The notes below the pieces were generated by a model, which did not search any database, was not told the origin of the DNA, and saw nothing but the letters and a program-made list of their open reading frames with translations. 64,000 bases of DNA from Kondoa malvinella (lineage: Eukaryota > Basidiomycota > Agaricostilbomycetes > Agaricostilbales > Kondoaceae), in the NCBI GenBank assembly GCA_039545315.1, contig BCIM01000009.1, positions 558,001 to 622,000 on the forward strand, written 5' to 3'. Numbering within the stretch: the stretch's first letter is position 1; the number at the start of each line of letters is the position of its first letter. Shown here one piece after another: positions 1-11,382 of this stretch. A program made the translations under genes and the position numbers.

Positions 1-1298
1 TCTTCGTCCCACTGCCGAACGAGAACGAGATTGGCCAGACCGCGATGATGACTCGAAAACAGAAAGTCAAGAAGAAGTCTTCGGAACATGGCAGCCTATC
101 TCTAAGCAAACGATTGGCCTCTACAAGAACCTCCATGCGCTCAGGCAAGAACGATTCGCTCGCATCTTAGTCGCATCGCGATGGCTGTTCTTCTTCCTCC
201 TTTTCACAAGCTGCCTTATCATTCTCATCCTGCTCTGTCTGCCTACACGGTTGAACCATCGTTCGGCTTTGTACAGCCGATTGTCTTCTTCCAGTCCTCT
301 GTATCGCTCTACTCAACGGCTGACACGAGGCGTCATTCCTGTTCGGCTTCATTCGCATAACGATTACTTACGCGAAAATCCCTTATTCGATGCCCTCAGC
401 TTTGGGGCGACTAGCATCGAGGTCGACGTCTTTTTGAGGAATGGGCAAGTTTTGGTAAGCTCTTTCTTGCCGTCCACTATCTACCGTTGATGCAGCGATA
501 TAGGTTGGGCATGATGAAGACAGCCTGGATCCGGCTAGGTCTCTATCCAGTCTGTACTTAGAGCCTCTGCAAGCGCTATTGAAGATACAAGTTCGTGCCC
601 TCCTTGTTGAAAGAGAGCAGCCCGTCGGCCTGTTCGACCTGGATCCAGATCAGTCTGTACAGCTGGTGCTAGACTGCAAAGAGAAGGACACGCGGTAGGC
701 TTTGGGTTGGCAATTTCGGTCCAGCTTCTGATGTCACCTCTTAGAATGTTGGCAGCCGTAGCTTTACTTATGGACGAACTACGTTCTGCAGGCTACCTCA
801 CTCGGCGAAACGCAAACAGCACAGCACTTGAACCTTCAGCTATCACAGTGATCGCTTCTGGAACCTCGACACTGGAAGAAGTCAAGAGTCTACCTGTTCG
901 AGACATGTTTTGGGATGCGTCGCTCACCAACTTGACGGGTGTGGACCCAATATGGTCGCCTATGGCCTCAGGGGATCTGGACGAGTTTGACTTCAATTCC
1001 CTCCTGCCTAATCGAGAGGGGCCTCTCGAGGCCGTGAGGGCAGCAGTGAGGCAAGCTCATGCTTTGGGAATGTAAGTCCAACCTCTTAGCGCGGTTGAAA
1101 GATGCTCAATCCTGTTTCTACAGAGCAACACGGTTTTGGGGAACACTGACATGGCCTGAAAGGCTTCGGGACAATGCGCTTCAAGCTACAGTGGACGTCG
1201 GGTCAGACTGGCTGAGTGAGCATCATGTAATCTTGTCTTGCCATCAACTGAGTCCGATAGCAGATGTGGATGATCTAGCTAGTGGTGCCCACTTTTGA
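1..1298 (+). CDS. AIM6: AIM6-family PLC-like phosphodiesterase, 5' end cut by window edge
   Basis: The frame is open from the first bases of the window, so the start codon lies upstream. The visible N-terminal part is polar, followed by one hydrophobic segment (about 180-245, WLFFFLLFTSCLIILILL) that should anchor the protein in a membrane. After it comes the family signature HSHNDY, then a GATSIEVDV block, which together resemble the catalytic start of PI-PLC/GDPD-like barrels in fungal AIM6 proteins. Four introns are inferred; the last (about 1219-1261) joins GSDWL to TDVDDLASGAHF and the stop at 1296-1298. The DWL-x-DVDDL ending is typical of AIM6. AIM6 function is poorly known; a lipid phosphodiesterase role is an inference from the fold. 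Confidence 0.8.
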
Positions 1299-1483
1299 GT
1301 AGCTAGTACAGCTACAGTACGCATAAGCAGGTCTCATTCTGCAGATAGATGTGAAATAGATGTCTTGGCATTAACAAGAGCCTTCTGCATCTTTCTACCA
1401 CCAACCTAGCGTTTCAAGTCATGAGCAGCCTGGCATATCACAGCGATCAGCTCTCAATAGATACGCCGCTGCATGCTTAACCA

Positions 1484-3385
1484 ATGGGTCCAAGTGTACG
1501 AGCAGCTCGAGGCGCGCATGCCGCCATCCCGCTCCTAGCATTCAGTCTTCTGGCACTATTCTTATACCATGGTCAATCCTACATAACTTCATCTAGCAGC
1601 TCTAGCTCTATCCATGCATTCGACAGCCAGAAACACGCGTCAAAGAAGTTGTCAAGACCAGACATGGGCTGTCCTAGTCCTTATCAAGCTGCAAACAGCT
1701 CCATACCTTCCTCTCACCAATACTACGCGCAATGTATCAATCTCAAGACTACTGCAAGCGAATTCGAAGTGAAGCTATGCGAACCACCCCTAGCAAGAGC
1801 TTGCAATACCTTCGAAGTGATAATGCGACGCAAAAGTTGCAGTTCTGTCCCTCTCAGTCAACCACTCGCTTCATCGGCAATTGATGACGAATTCATCAAG
1901 ACGCAACTTGGGCCAGACACCTTTCATGTATCCGTTTCTGGCAATGAGCTCTGGGCTTCAGTCACACCTTACAAGTATATAGACTGCTCTTATCACTACA
2001 TGATTCCACTGAACACTGGAGGTGGTCGGTCATCCTTCTCATATCGTATGCTTACGCTCAGCTGCTGGACCAGACTTTAATCTACAAATTTCTCACATGT
2101 ACGAACAGTACGAAGGGTTGGCGGAGATCTGGGAAGAGCCAGGGAAGCATTACATTGACGTCGGAAAGGAATATACACTGGACCTGATCGATGGGAAGAT
2201 AGTCAGTTCAGATCAGCCTTTAGTTATGAGATATGCGCTGAACACACGTTAGCCTCGCTGGCCTAGATTCATTGATAAGCCTCTTCTTGGGCCAGAAGGC
2301 GTCTCGTCCGCAAATATGAGACTACCTTCATCCATCAAATGCTCGAAAGAATGCCCGATCTATCAATTTCCAGCGACGGCATCAAATACGAGAACGCGGA
2401 TGAACGGAGCACCGCGCACTCTTCAGCCTGAGCATACTGGAGACCTTCCAGTATGCGAGTCGGCATCGCTTGACGGAGTTTTCCTGCCAGATGAAACGCC
2501 ATTGCATCAATTGGAAAAAGCATCAATAGTGGAATATCGTTGGCAACCTCTCGACTGTCGCCTGCGTTCAGATGTAGATCTCTTACTATCCGATGTATCC
2601 GAACTCTCCGTTTGGGAAGTGAAACAGCGCAAGTCCTGCCTTGCGAAAAAGAAGACCATTGTCCTGCAAGGCGACAGTCATTTGAGATATGCCTTTGATG
2701 CGTTATGGCCAAGATTGGAGGGGAAAGGGCGGTTACCGGTGTATTCAAAGGCCAAACAGAAGAGCAGACAGATCAGCCAAATCACTTTGGAATTTCACTG
2801 GGATCCATAGTAGGCCATCAAGCGATGGTCCCAGCTGAAAGCTGACGCTATTGTAGTCTTGAAGAGGTCTTGGAACATCCAGGAGATGTTGTAGTGTATA
2901 CTGCAGTAAGTCAAGCCGTACCCTCAATTGTGCGAACACTAACGCATCACAGGGCGCTCATCAAGCAGCGCAGAATCTTATAACACGTAAATTTGCCGAT
3001 CTCATCAAGCACTTGGTATTAGACTTTGCCAAACTCCTTCGACGCGGTCGCTTAACGAGACCGAAGATCATCTATCTCGTACGGCCTATCCGATTTCAAA
3101 GAGTATCAGCTGACAAAGTGTTAGACCTCCCCAAGCCGGCCACCTCACTACCCAGACAAGTCTTCGCCTAGAGACTGGCGAACCAATCCTCGGATGTGGT
3201 ACTGGTCGAGCCTCACACGAGCTATATTCGAGGAAGAATTCGGACAAACGATCAAAGTGATTGACGGCTTTGAGACCACTCTGCCTCTCTACAAGAGCAG
3301 TACGGACTCGATTCATTTTCACGCCTTACCCGTCATGGAGTCTTGGCTAGCTCAAATCCTGCATCACGCGGAGCTATGCAACTAA
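1484..3385 (+). CDS. PC-esterase (SGNH/CAP64-like) membrane-anchored protein
   Basis: Six exons give 556 residues: 1484-2021, 2062-2201, 2253-2809, 2857-2905, 2953-3078 and 3125-3385; all phases agree. There is an N-terminal hydrophobic anchor (about residues 14-29) and then a Ser-rich stem, a type II membrane or Golgi layout. The catalytic block VLQGDSHLRYAFDALW carries the GDS nucleophile, and the C-terminal DSIHF supplies the DxxH pair of the SGNH/PC-esterase family. GAHQAAQNL and DWRTNPRMWYW are further family blocks. Basidiomycete relatives (CAS/CAP64 group) modify capsule or wall polysaccharides by acetyl-ester chemistry; that role here is inferred. The in-frame TAG at 2250-2252 lies inside a 51-base phase-0 intron, so the gene is not broken. 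Confidence 0.82.
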
Positions 3386-3736
3386 GATTACAAGGAAACA
3401 GAAGATGGGTTGGCTAGGGTTGTAAAAGCAGCAGCATATTGTACAATACAGCATCTTTAGCATCTTCATACCCATCATATGATGATACATTACACCACAC
3501 CAGCCTACCAATACCTACGACTTCACAGAGACTACTTCTTCCCTTCTTGAGCGTCATATGCAGAAAATGCAACAGAAGAAGCGCGAGAATGATGACTGGG
3601 CGCAGGCGAGCCCATTGGCGAATCGAGGAACGCAAGCATTCTGGGAGCACATCTTGTCTGTAGCAAAGCTTGAACACGAAATTCTAGCTTTTGCCTACCT
3701 GAAGATCAACACAATCCTGGATAAGAGAAGGACCGC
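3386..3736. other. Convergent 3' intergenic region
   Basis: This 351-base gap lies between two genes that converge on it, the PC-esterase and the SP-rich protein. It presumably holds both 3' UTRs. I see no other gene or clear signal in it. Confidence 0.6.
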
Positions 3737-6700
3737 CTACTTTGACCAGTGTCCTTTGAGATCAGCCTCCGCCAAGTTCTCGTCTTCCATAAACTCCCGC
3801 ACAACAGCATACACGCTCGGCTCATCCTCTTCTTCTTCGTAGGCCCTCCTCTGAGCATCCTTCAACGTCGATTCCAGACGCCGCCAATCAGCCTTGGTCC
3901 AGCTGTTGTTATCTCGCTCGGATCGTTCAGGTATTGCGAGAGACGCTGAAGCAGAATGATGGCGAACATGGTGGTGCTGATGCGGGACATGCGGCGAATG
4001 GGATCTGCGTGACCTCGATGCAGAGAGATCGTCGCCTTCCAGCAAGACGGAAGCTTCAGCTTCACGTAGAAGGCCTTCTAGCATTGGCGACTCTGCCCGC
4101 TGGCGTGTCTTGCGATGGATCAGCTTGCCTGTTTCGTCAGGCACAAAGTCGTGGTGCACTTTGAGGATGGCAGCTACGCGAGCGGCGGCGCGGGGATCTG
4201 ACGATCTGATTTCAATGAGCGAGTCCGAGTGTGTCCTTGAATGATCGAAAGAATGCGTCAGATCCATGCTCCTGCTATGTGAGCGAGATTTGCGAGGAGG
4301 CTTGCTAACTTCCAGTGCAGACGTACGAGGCGAGATGCGAGATAAACTTGTTGGCGAAGAGGACTCGGAAGCTGCTATGGTCTCTTCGAAAGCTTTGGTG
4401 CGAGCAGCGACAGTGCCAGGAGGTAGCGCAGCCTTTGTCCACTCTCTGTCCAGGACACGCGGGGAAGCAGCTAGCAGACGAGGAGGATGCGAGTTAGGCT
4501 TCTCGGGCGTAGTATTCATCGGTACTTTCGAAGTTGATGCGATTGGTGATGCCTCGACTTGGGTCGGTCTAGCAGTAGGGCTTTCTGATATGGATTTTGA
4601 CTGGTGATAATGTGGCATTCCTGGTGATCCAGAGTCTGACAAGTTCGCCAACTCTGCAGAAATGATTTCGTCTGTACCAGCAATTAGCCTGACAGCTTTG
4701 TAGACATGGAACTACAAACCATGCAGTGTGCTGGAGTTCCCCTGCGCTTCATCTGATTGGGCATTCTCGCCAAGTTCCTCTTCCTGCACAGGCGAATCCG
4801 ACACGGGCTGTTCTGCATTGGCCCTTCGCGGAACAGTAGGTGAGGGACTTGCTTCCCTGACAATTCGTCCAGCATGAACAGGTGTGCCTTCCCTCATCTT
4901 CAGCGAGCTTTTTGCATACACTTCTTCTTCAGAAGCATCGGGATCATGCAAAGACACTTCTTGATCAGATGAAAGCCTGGAGCGCCGATCGCTGGGCGAC
5001 TCGTAATTCGCGAATTTGCGCCTGTCCGTGACTGATTCTTGCGATAGCGGAGACCTGGGCTGGACTCGGTCTGCTCGGATGGAAGATTGCATACGTAAAT
5101 GAGCAAGATTGAGATTGACAGAAGATTGCGGAGAGCTCATCAACTCTGCTGAAGGTGAAGAAGCGATGTCGTAGAGCAGCTGTCGTGTAGAGCGAGAGAG
5201 CGAGCCATTCTCTGGTGTACCAATATCGCTGCCTGCAGTGGAATTTGAGCCGCCGGAGATGTCACCGATAGAAGCGAAAGAAAAGCGAGTCGGAGGCGTG
5301 GTTGGAGCTGGAGAGTGAGGTATCTCAGGTTGGGCCGGACTATCTATTCGTGATCGTTGGGAAGAAGGTGCGACTGATTTGGGCGATGCTTCTGCTCGAG
5401 GTGTCGATACATAGCGAGATGCGGGGACAATATTATTGGGCTCAGGTGTGCCGCGAAGCTTGAAAGGAGAATACAATGAAGCTTTTGGCGCTAATTGACT
5501 TCGTTGTGGCGAGACCTGTCCTGCCGTGCGCATGACAGCTGTAGACATAGGCGAAGACGATGACGGCGCAGCATTGTGATTCGCAGAGCGTGTAGGCGAA
5601 TCGTCTTCCACAACCGGCTCCTCAGCCACAAGAGGCGATGGTGGACTGCTAACAATAGGCGAAGAGGTAGGCCGAAAATTGTCTTCAAGCATCACTTGCG
5701 CAGCTGTGACCGTTTCAGCTATCGGCGAAGTTGGCCGAAAGTTATTCTCCAACGTAAGAGGCATCGTGTCGCCGAAAAGACCATTGATAGCTGGAGATCT
5801 AGCCGCTGGCGATCGAATACTTGCGAGCATAGCCTGTAATTCTCCAGCTGACTTGCGAGGTGATTTAAAAGGACTAATAAGGTGCGATGTAAGTGTTGCT
5901 GTTGTAAACGCGGGTGCTTCTGGTTTGGGTGTAATCAGTCTAGGTGGTGCTGGAGAACGACTTGGCGATTGTCTAGATGGGAACAGATTAACTGAAAGAG
6001 GTTCCGGATGGGGTGAGATGGATCTCTGAATAACAGCTGGTGAGTGCTGGGCCGGAGAGCGAGCTTGTGTGCTTGGAAAAAGGTTGACTGGTATAGGAGA
6101 AGCAAGTTGCGCAGCAGCGAGATTGCTTGGTCGAGGTGAGGTAGGTCGAGGCGACACAGATGTCCGATGCGCTTGTGTATCCGGAAACAAGTTCACCGGC
6201 CTTCTCTCAGCATTCTTGCCCTTCTCTAGTGCCAAAGCTTCGTTCACATTCGCATATGGTGAGACCGACCTCTGAACAATCGCCGGACTGGGTGAAAGCG
6301 CGCTTCTAATGACCGCACTAGGACTCAAGCTGAACCTAGGGACTTTAGTAGGCGGTTCAGATGCCGCTGGAGAATCAGGTGGAGCAGAAGTAAGCCGAGC
6401 TAGGAAAGGTATTGGACTACGTCGACTAGTTTTGTTGCTTGGTGGTACTTCGATGGATGACGGATGCTCCAGGGGTTCTATTGAGGGCGTACGAGCGCTG
6501 CGAAGAGGTATATCAAGCTGAGGACTGCGTGAGCGAGTAACCCGAGGAGAAGGTACTACTAGATTTTCGGGCGAGAACGGGCGATGCGCTTCTGGGCGCA
6601 ATTCTACTGAGGGCGATTTAGAAAGTGGTATAGAAGGCGATTTAGACAGCTTTGGCTGTTGAGGTGAAAGAGGTCGATGCTCTTCTATGTGTAATTCAAC

Positions 6701-7860
6701 TGCCGGAGACCTGTGGTGTATGACAGGAGAGCGAAGAGGGGATAACGTTGGCCGCTCTGATTCTTGTACGATATCACCTTGCTCTACAATAGTGTCTGGC
6801 TGCATGTCGACCTCCTCTGATTGATCTAGAGCATCATCGAATTGAGGCTGATCATCAGGCAGATATTCGATCTGCAGGCCGACTTCTTCAGGTTCTTGAA
6901 TTAGGGGAGAGGGAGAGCGTGGCTTGCTTTGCGCCTGCCTCGGCGAGAAACGCGAATAAGACTCGAAGGCTTGTTGCTGTTCTTCTTGGTATTCGATAGT
7001 TTCTTTCGAGGTTGATGCGACCATGTATCGCTGTTCTACATGTTCAACAAGAGGCGGAGGCATCGAGGGAGATCTAGCAGGAGAAGCACTTCGAGACACT
7101 TGACGAGCAGGAACTTCTGGCTGATCGGTCTGTTCTTCGTCTGAAGACGGCTCTCCCGCATCGCCATTCGTGAAATCATACACCGGAGGTTCTTCTACTT
7201 TGTGCACCGGTAGATCTTCCTGCCGAATGTCGGGCAGAGTATCGCCATCCCACCTCATGCTATCTTCCACCGCAGCAAACGAGAAATCACCCTCCACCGC
7301 ATTGCCTTCCTCTCGCTCTAAGCTGCCAGGTCGAGCACTATCTTCCTCCTCCAACACTTTGCCTCTCTTATACGCAAACGTATCTTGAACTTCATCTTCC
7401 TCCTCTTTCAAGCCCATCTCGCCCCAACGAACTTTACGAATTGTAGCAGCCACACTCCCACTTCCATAAGTCTCATCGACGCTTCTTGACAATCGTCTTC
7501 GTTTCCTCTTTGAAGCGCGAGGTACAGATCGACATAGCTCTGAAGGTCCCAGTAGAAGCAATTCATCGTCTGCTGAGCTATCCGGCTCCATTACGGGTAT
7601 AGGTAAGACAGTAGTAGGCTTCGTAGCTGTTGCAGGAGGTGTACGGGTCTTTGAGCGGGTAGAAGGCGTTATTGGTTGTTTGGTCGAAGCGCGGCGAGGA
7701 GTCGCTTTAGGCGTTCGAGCTGGTCTCGCACAGTATAAGCACTTTGGGTGTGCAGCGCAGAGACGTGGCACGCACCTCGTTTGGCATGTGTGTAATCATC
7801 ATTGGCATCTAAATCTCGACTTGCCGTTCGACTGGTTCGTTTCCTCTTTGCAGCACTCAT
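3737..7860 (-). CDS. Large disordered Ser/Pro-rich protein (1339 residues)
   Basis: Three exons (7776-7860, 4720-7719, 3737-4671) join in frame across introns of 56 and 48 bases. The N-terminus (MSAAKRKR) is basic and looks like a nuclear localisation signal; a second basic patch SKRKRRRLS follows near residue 70. Most of the chain is low-complexity with dozens of S-P sites, a profile expected for a heavily phosphorylated scaffold. Within it VNLFP-x-(T/R)-Q occurs three times (6173-6196, 6065-6088, 5969-5992) and LE(N/D)NFRPTS twice (5726-5752, 5660-5689). The only part that looks folded is the C-terminus, from SWTKADWRRLE to the end, with an acidic helix. I do not recognise the family. A nuclear or cell-cycle scaffold role is only an inference from composition. 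Confidence 0.78.
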
Positions 7861-8187
7861 TCGTTGCCAGTGCTAGGGTATAGCAGTCTTCAATTCATGT
7901 GATATCAGCCAAGCAGCAGCGGCAGCAGAGGGTATCCGAGCAAGTCACGGTCTAAATCAACTCACAAAACGCGCGAAAGGCATCAGACGCGTCAAATGTC
8001 AAGAGAGAAAAGGTGTCAAGACATCCTCATTGTCTAATATAATACAGAAATGCTAAAAGTACCGAGTTTCCCTTTTCCTACTTGACAAGACCCATGTTTG
8101 TTATTGAAAGTTTGAACGAAAAGATGCTGATTTAAAAGACGATTAAGGACGTGATGAGATGTCGGATTGTGTACAGTAGCAGTCGAA
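7861..8187. other. Intergenic, promoter side of the SP-rich gene
   Basis: Both flanking genes are on the minus strand, so this gap holds the promoter of the SP-rich gene and the 3' UTR of the GDPD gene. No further coding sequence is seen. Confidence 0.5.
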
Positions 8188-9723
8188 TCAATCATCAAGC
8201 GTCATAGGACCAGCCTGAGCGACCTTTTCAGTCATGGTCAAGCTAAGTGAAGACCGACCCACCTTGCGAGTCAACATGAAAAGACCATGAGCTTCATAAA
8301 TGCGGTTGAAGAATGGCCAGGAGAACATGGCGGCGAGAGTCCATTGAGAAGGTTGCGGTTCTTGACTGATGACTTCCCAATCAACTGTCGTATCCAGAAC
8401 TGTTCAGCCCTGAAAACAGAGCAGATGTCCATCGGACTGACCCTTCATGCTTGCCCTCAACTCGAGGTAATCCGCAGTCCTATCGGTGAGGATCGCACTG
8501 ACGCCCCACTGTACATCAATACCGCGGTCAATCCCGACAACGAAACATGGAGCGGTTTTTGGCGCACCTTTGTAGCCTCGATCATCTCATTCCTCGCATT
8601 GACCGTCCAAACAAACAACTCCTTCCCATTCGCCCTGCACTCTTCCCTGAACGCTTCACCACCTGCACCATTTAGCGTAGCGAAATTGATCGAAAAGCCT
8701 GCACGGAAACAATCAGTACCTCCCTAAGAGCATTGCTGATCATTGCACGCACCTGAACAATCTCGCCAAAAGAACTTCTTTGCTGTTGCTAGACTGAAAC
8801 CAATGTGGATGCGTTTGCATTCGGGCAAGATACGTTTCGCTGGCTGAATAAATTTCGGGTGCCTGTACGCGGAAACAGCGACATCAGTTGAATAATCTGC
8901 GAGTCGCATGCATGCGCACCACAAGCCTAGGATAATTCTAGGAGCAAGTTCCGTTTCCCAATTCGGACGAGTGGAAATAATGTCGCGAATGAGACTAAAG
9001 AGCAGATCGCCATCATTATCGGGCTTGATGTCAAGGTTGAGCTTGACGTGTTTCGCTTCTGGTTGAAGCAGAAGATCGACCTAACGACGATAATGTGAGA
9101 CCTGGATTTCAAAATTAGAAGGCAGAGAAGATACCGTTTCGTCGAAGGTTGCAATGGGCTGAGAAGGAGTCTTTTTAGTACGTACTTGATCAATCCCGTT
9201 GGTAAAGGGTTGGTTCTTGATCAAGCCTTTGCCATCGGTGACGCGTTCCAGACTAAACGAGGGAACAGAGCGATAAGCGAATCACTCTGACCAGTAAGTA
9301 GTACTTACTAAGGGTCGTGAAACATGAGGACGCGCTTATCGCTAGAGACGTGGACTATCCAGATGCGAATAAGCCAATCTACCTCTGACCAAACAAAACC
9401 AAACAATACCATCTGTTTCGATACCTTCTGCTCCGTCGAGGATAGCACCGCCTGACAGAGTATATCAGCGAGCGATTCTATAAAGGCGAAAGAGGAAAAG
9501 ACAAACGGAAAGAGGCCAAAGAGTTTTCTGGGTAGAGGGCTGACGCCTGCTCAAACGAGGTAAGCTATACCATGTCTACAAGAGGGCTAAGCCCTATTAT
9601 GTACGCCTCTGTGTCCCCCTATATATATCGGTGATCAGCTCGCGGCAAATCGGCGCAGTCAAGGAGATGCTTACAACAATCTGGGAGTTCCGACGCGAGA
9701 GGAGGAGTCGTTGGGCCGGTCAT
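8188..9723 (-). CDS. PGC1: Glycerophosphodiester phosphodiesterase, PGC1-like
   Basis: No single long frame exists; about eleven short exons assemble into one GDPD domain. In order: MTGPTTPPLASELPDC, WGHRG (first catalytic His), ALYPENSLASFR, DGAEGIETDVH (metal-binding E-x-D), VLMFHDP (second catalytic His), LNLDIKPDNDGD, FVWTVNARNEM and WGVSAILTDR. This order is that of fungal PGC1, which cleaves phosphatidylglycerol to diacylglycerol and glycerol-3-phosphate; substrate choice here is inferred from similarity. The WGHRG exon is only 14 bases (9605-9618). A moderately hydrophobic stretch near the C-terminus (WTLAAMFSWPFF) may be a membrane contact. A final optional 48-base intron near 8210-8257 is possible; either choice ends at 8188. 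Confidence 0.8.
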
Positions 9724-10148
9724 GATAGAGATGCTTGGTCGTGCAAGAGATGCAAAGTGATTTCGCGCAAGTCCGAATCCCCTTAAGCACGTTCGAGGTA
9801 AAAAGAGTGGAATGGTGGTTTATTGTGACAGAGTACAGCTATCGGCCATAAATCGAGGACCAGTATGAGCTGCGACGATAAAAGGGGCAAGCAGCGGAGT
9901 TGAGAAGCAAGATGGGCAAAGGAAAAGGTGATGTTAAACTGATGCGGCCCACTCGACGTCCTTTGGATGTCTTGAGCGTCCATATCGGGTAGCCGGGTCA
10001 AGCTTTCCCGCGCCTTGAGCTTCAAAAAGTGCAAGTCTTTTTTGGATTCTTACCTCACGCTTTAGGACACAGTTTTTCCGTCGAGAGCTAACAACACAAA
10101 GTAGGCCGTCTGCCGCTATTCCAATTTGCAGCAGCTCATCGTTTGCAG
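9724..10148. promoter_or_regulatory. Divergent promoter region, GDPD and RPS12
   Basis: The GDPD gene leaves to the left and RPS12 to the right, so these 425 bases must serve both. Short open frames here look like chance. I could not identify specific factor sites with confidence. Confidence 0.5.
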
Positions 10149-10819
10149 ATGTCTGACACTGAGCAAGATAAAGTTTCAAACGCTGGAGGTGACTATACAG
10201 CGATAATCACCAAATTACACGAGCTGAACTAGCTATTAGGAGAGGTCGAGGCCGCACCAGAGGCAGCAGCACCCGTCGCAAAGGGAAAGATGTCCGTTGA
10301 GGATGCTCTTCAAGAGGTTCTCAAAAAGGCTCTCGTGCGTCTTTGAGGGCAATAAACACTTTCATGTATTCATTCTGACCCTTCACAGATCCACGACGGT
10401 CTCGCCCGCGGTCTCCGTGAATGTGTCAAGGCCTTGGACAAGCGTCAGGCCCATCTTTGCGTCTTGAACGAATCTTGCACCGAGCAAGAATACATCAAGC
10501 TCATTGAGGCTCTTTGGTCAGTTCAGGTATCTGTATCGTACATCAATTGCTTACCCGCATACTTGGGGAACAGCGCCGAGCACAACATCAACCTCATCAA
10601 GGTCTCTGACCCCAAAGTCCTCGGCACCTGGGCTGGTCTCTGCAAGATTGACAGGGAAGGCAAGCCAAGGAAGGTTGTCGGATGCTCTTGCGTTGTCGTC
10701 AAGGATTTTGGTGTCGAATCAGAGGCTCTTTCCGTCCTCCTCGACTACTTGTGAGTCGGATCTCTGCTTCTGCAGCCATTCAGCTAAAGACATTGCACGC
10801 TCGCAGCCAGTCCCGATAA
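10149..10819 (+). CDS. RPS12: 40S ribosomal protein S12 (eS12)
   Basis: Five exons (10149-10188, 10240-10334, 10389-10516, 10574-10750, 10807-10819) give 150 residues, close to the usual 130-150 for eS12. The core blocks [39 protein letters not shown] and [11 protein letters not shown] are diagnostic of the family, a small-subunit protein of the L7Ae fold located at the beak of the 40S subunit. An in-frame TGA at 10752-10754 would end the protein at DYL, but that sequence is the donor of a 56-base intron; splicing to 10807 restores the conserved aromatic ending (DYFQSR). Constitutive high expression is expected from the function, not shown by the sequence. Confidence 0.95.
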
Positions 10820-11382
10820 TGCACGTTTGATCTTGAGCGAACGGGCGAATAGTAAAAGCACATTGCAATACCTTTGCATCAGACCTCGACTCTTTGCCTT
10901 GCCTCTCGGTTCCCTTTCTTCCTCATTTTGACTATTCCGTTGTAGGACGTTGTCTCGTTGTGCTTGAGCAGGCACAGTGACTGGCTTTCGTACAATGATT
11001 GTGTCAATGTGAAGCGTTCATTGACAAGTCTGATGGCTATACATGTGTTAATGGCTGCTCACAATATCAGTCTGGCCCCTTTCCCTTCCTCTTTCCACTC
11101 CACGAAGCGCCTCTTCCTCGGTTGCTCAGTCCACTGGCTTCTTGCTGGACTTGCTCCCAGCAGCTCTACAAAAGGCCGTCCTGATGTCTGATCTTGTTTG
11201 ACCACGAGCCACTGCTTGTCTTCCATTGCCGAGAGTGATTGTCTGCGCACGGCAGCATGGTCAGCCTAGGTCGACGTTGGGACTCGTCACTCTCACCTGC
11301 AAAACCCGACCAGGGTTGCGTAGTACGACGCTCTCCGTGCAGTTGGTACGCCAACCTTCCTTGAAGGCTCTTATGTCCAACG
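10820..11382. other. Convergent 3' intergenic region
   Basis: This 563-base gap lies between RPS12 and the convergent SGNH-like gene. Short open frames on both strands show no domain or splice logic. I see nothing else. Confidence 0.45.

Noticed and set aside
2250..2252. In-frame TAG in the PC-esterase gene, suggesting a pseudogene
   Set aside because: A 51-base GTCAGT...GTTAG intron (2202-2252) removes it and keeps the frame, and the whole six-exon model gives a complete family pattern.
3103..3124. Ultra-short 22-base intron in the PC-esterase gene
   Set aside because: Using the GTACGG donor at 3079 gives a normal 46-base intron and a better conserved junction (KIIYL-TSPSRPP).
4266..7388. 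Several plus-strand frames of 60-116 codons
   Set aside because: All are shadows of the long 3-kb minus-strand exon of the SP-rich protein.
8287..8727. 146-codon plus-strand open frame
   Set aside because: It is antisense to the GDPD exons, which carry catalytic motifs; no domain on the plus strand.
10752..10754. TGA as the RPS12 stop codon
   Set aside because: It overlaps a GTGAGT donor; splicing to 10807 gives the aromatic C-terminus expected of eS12.
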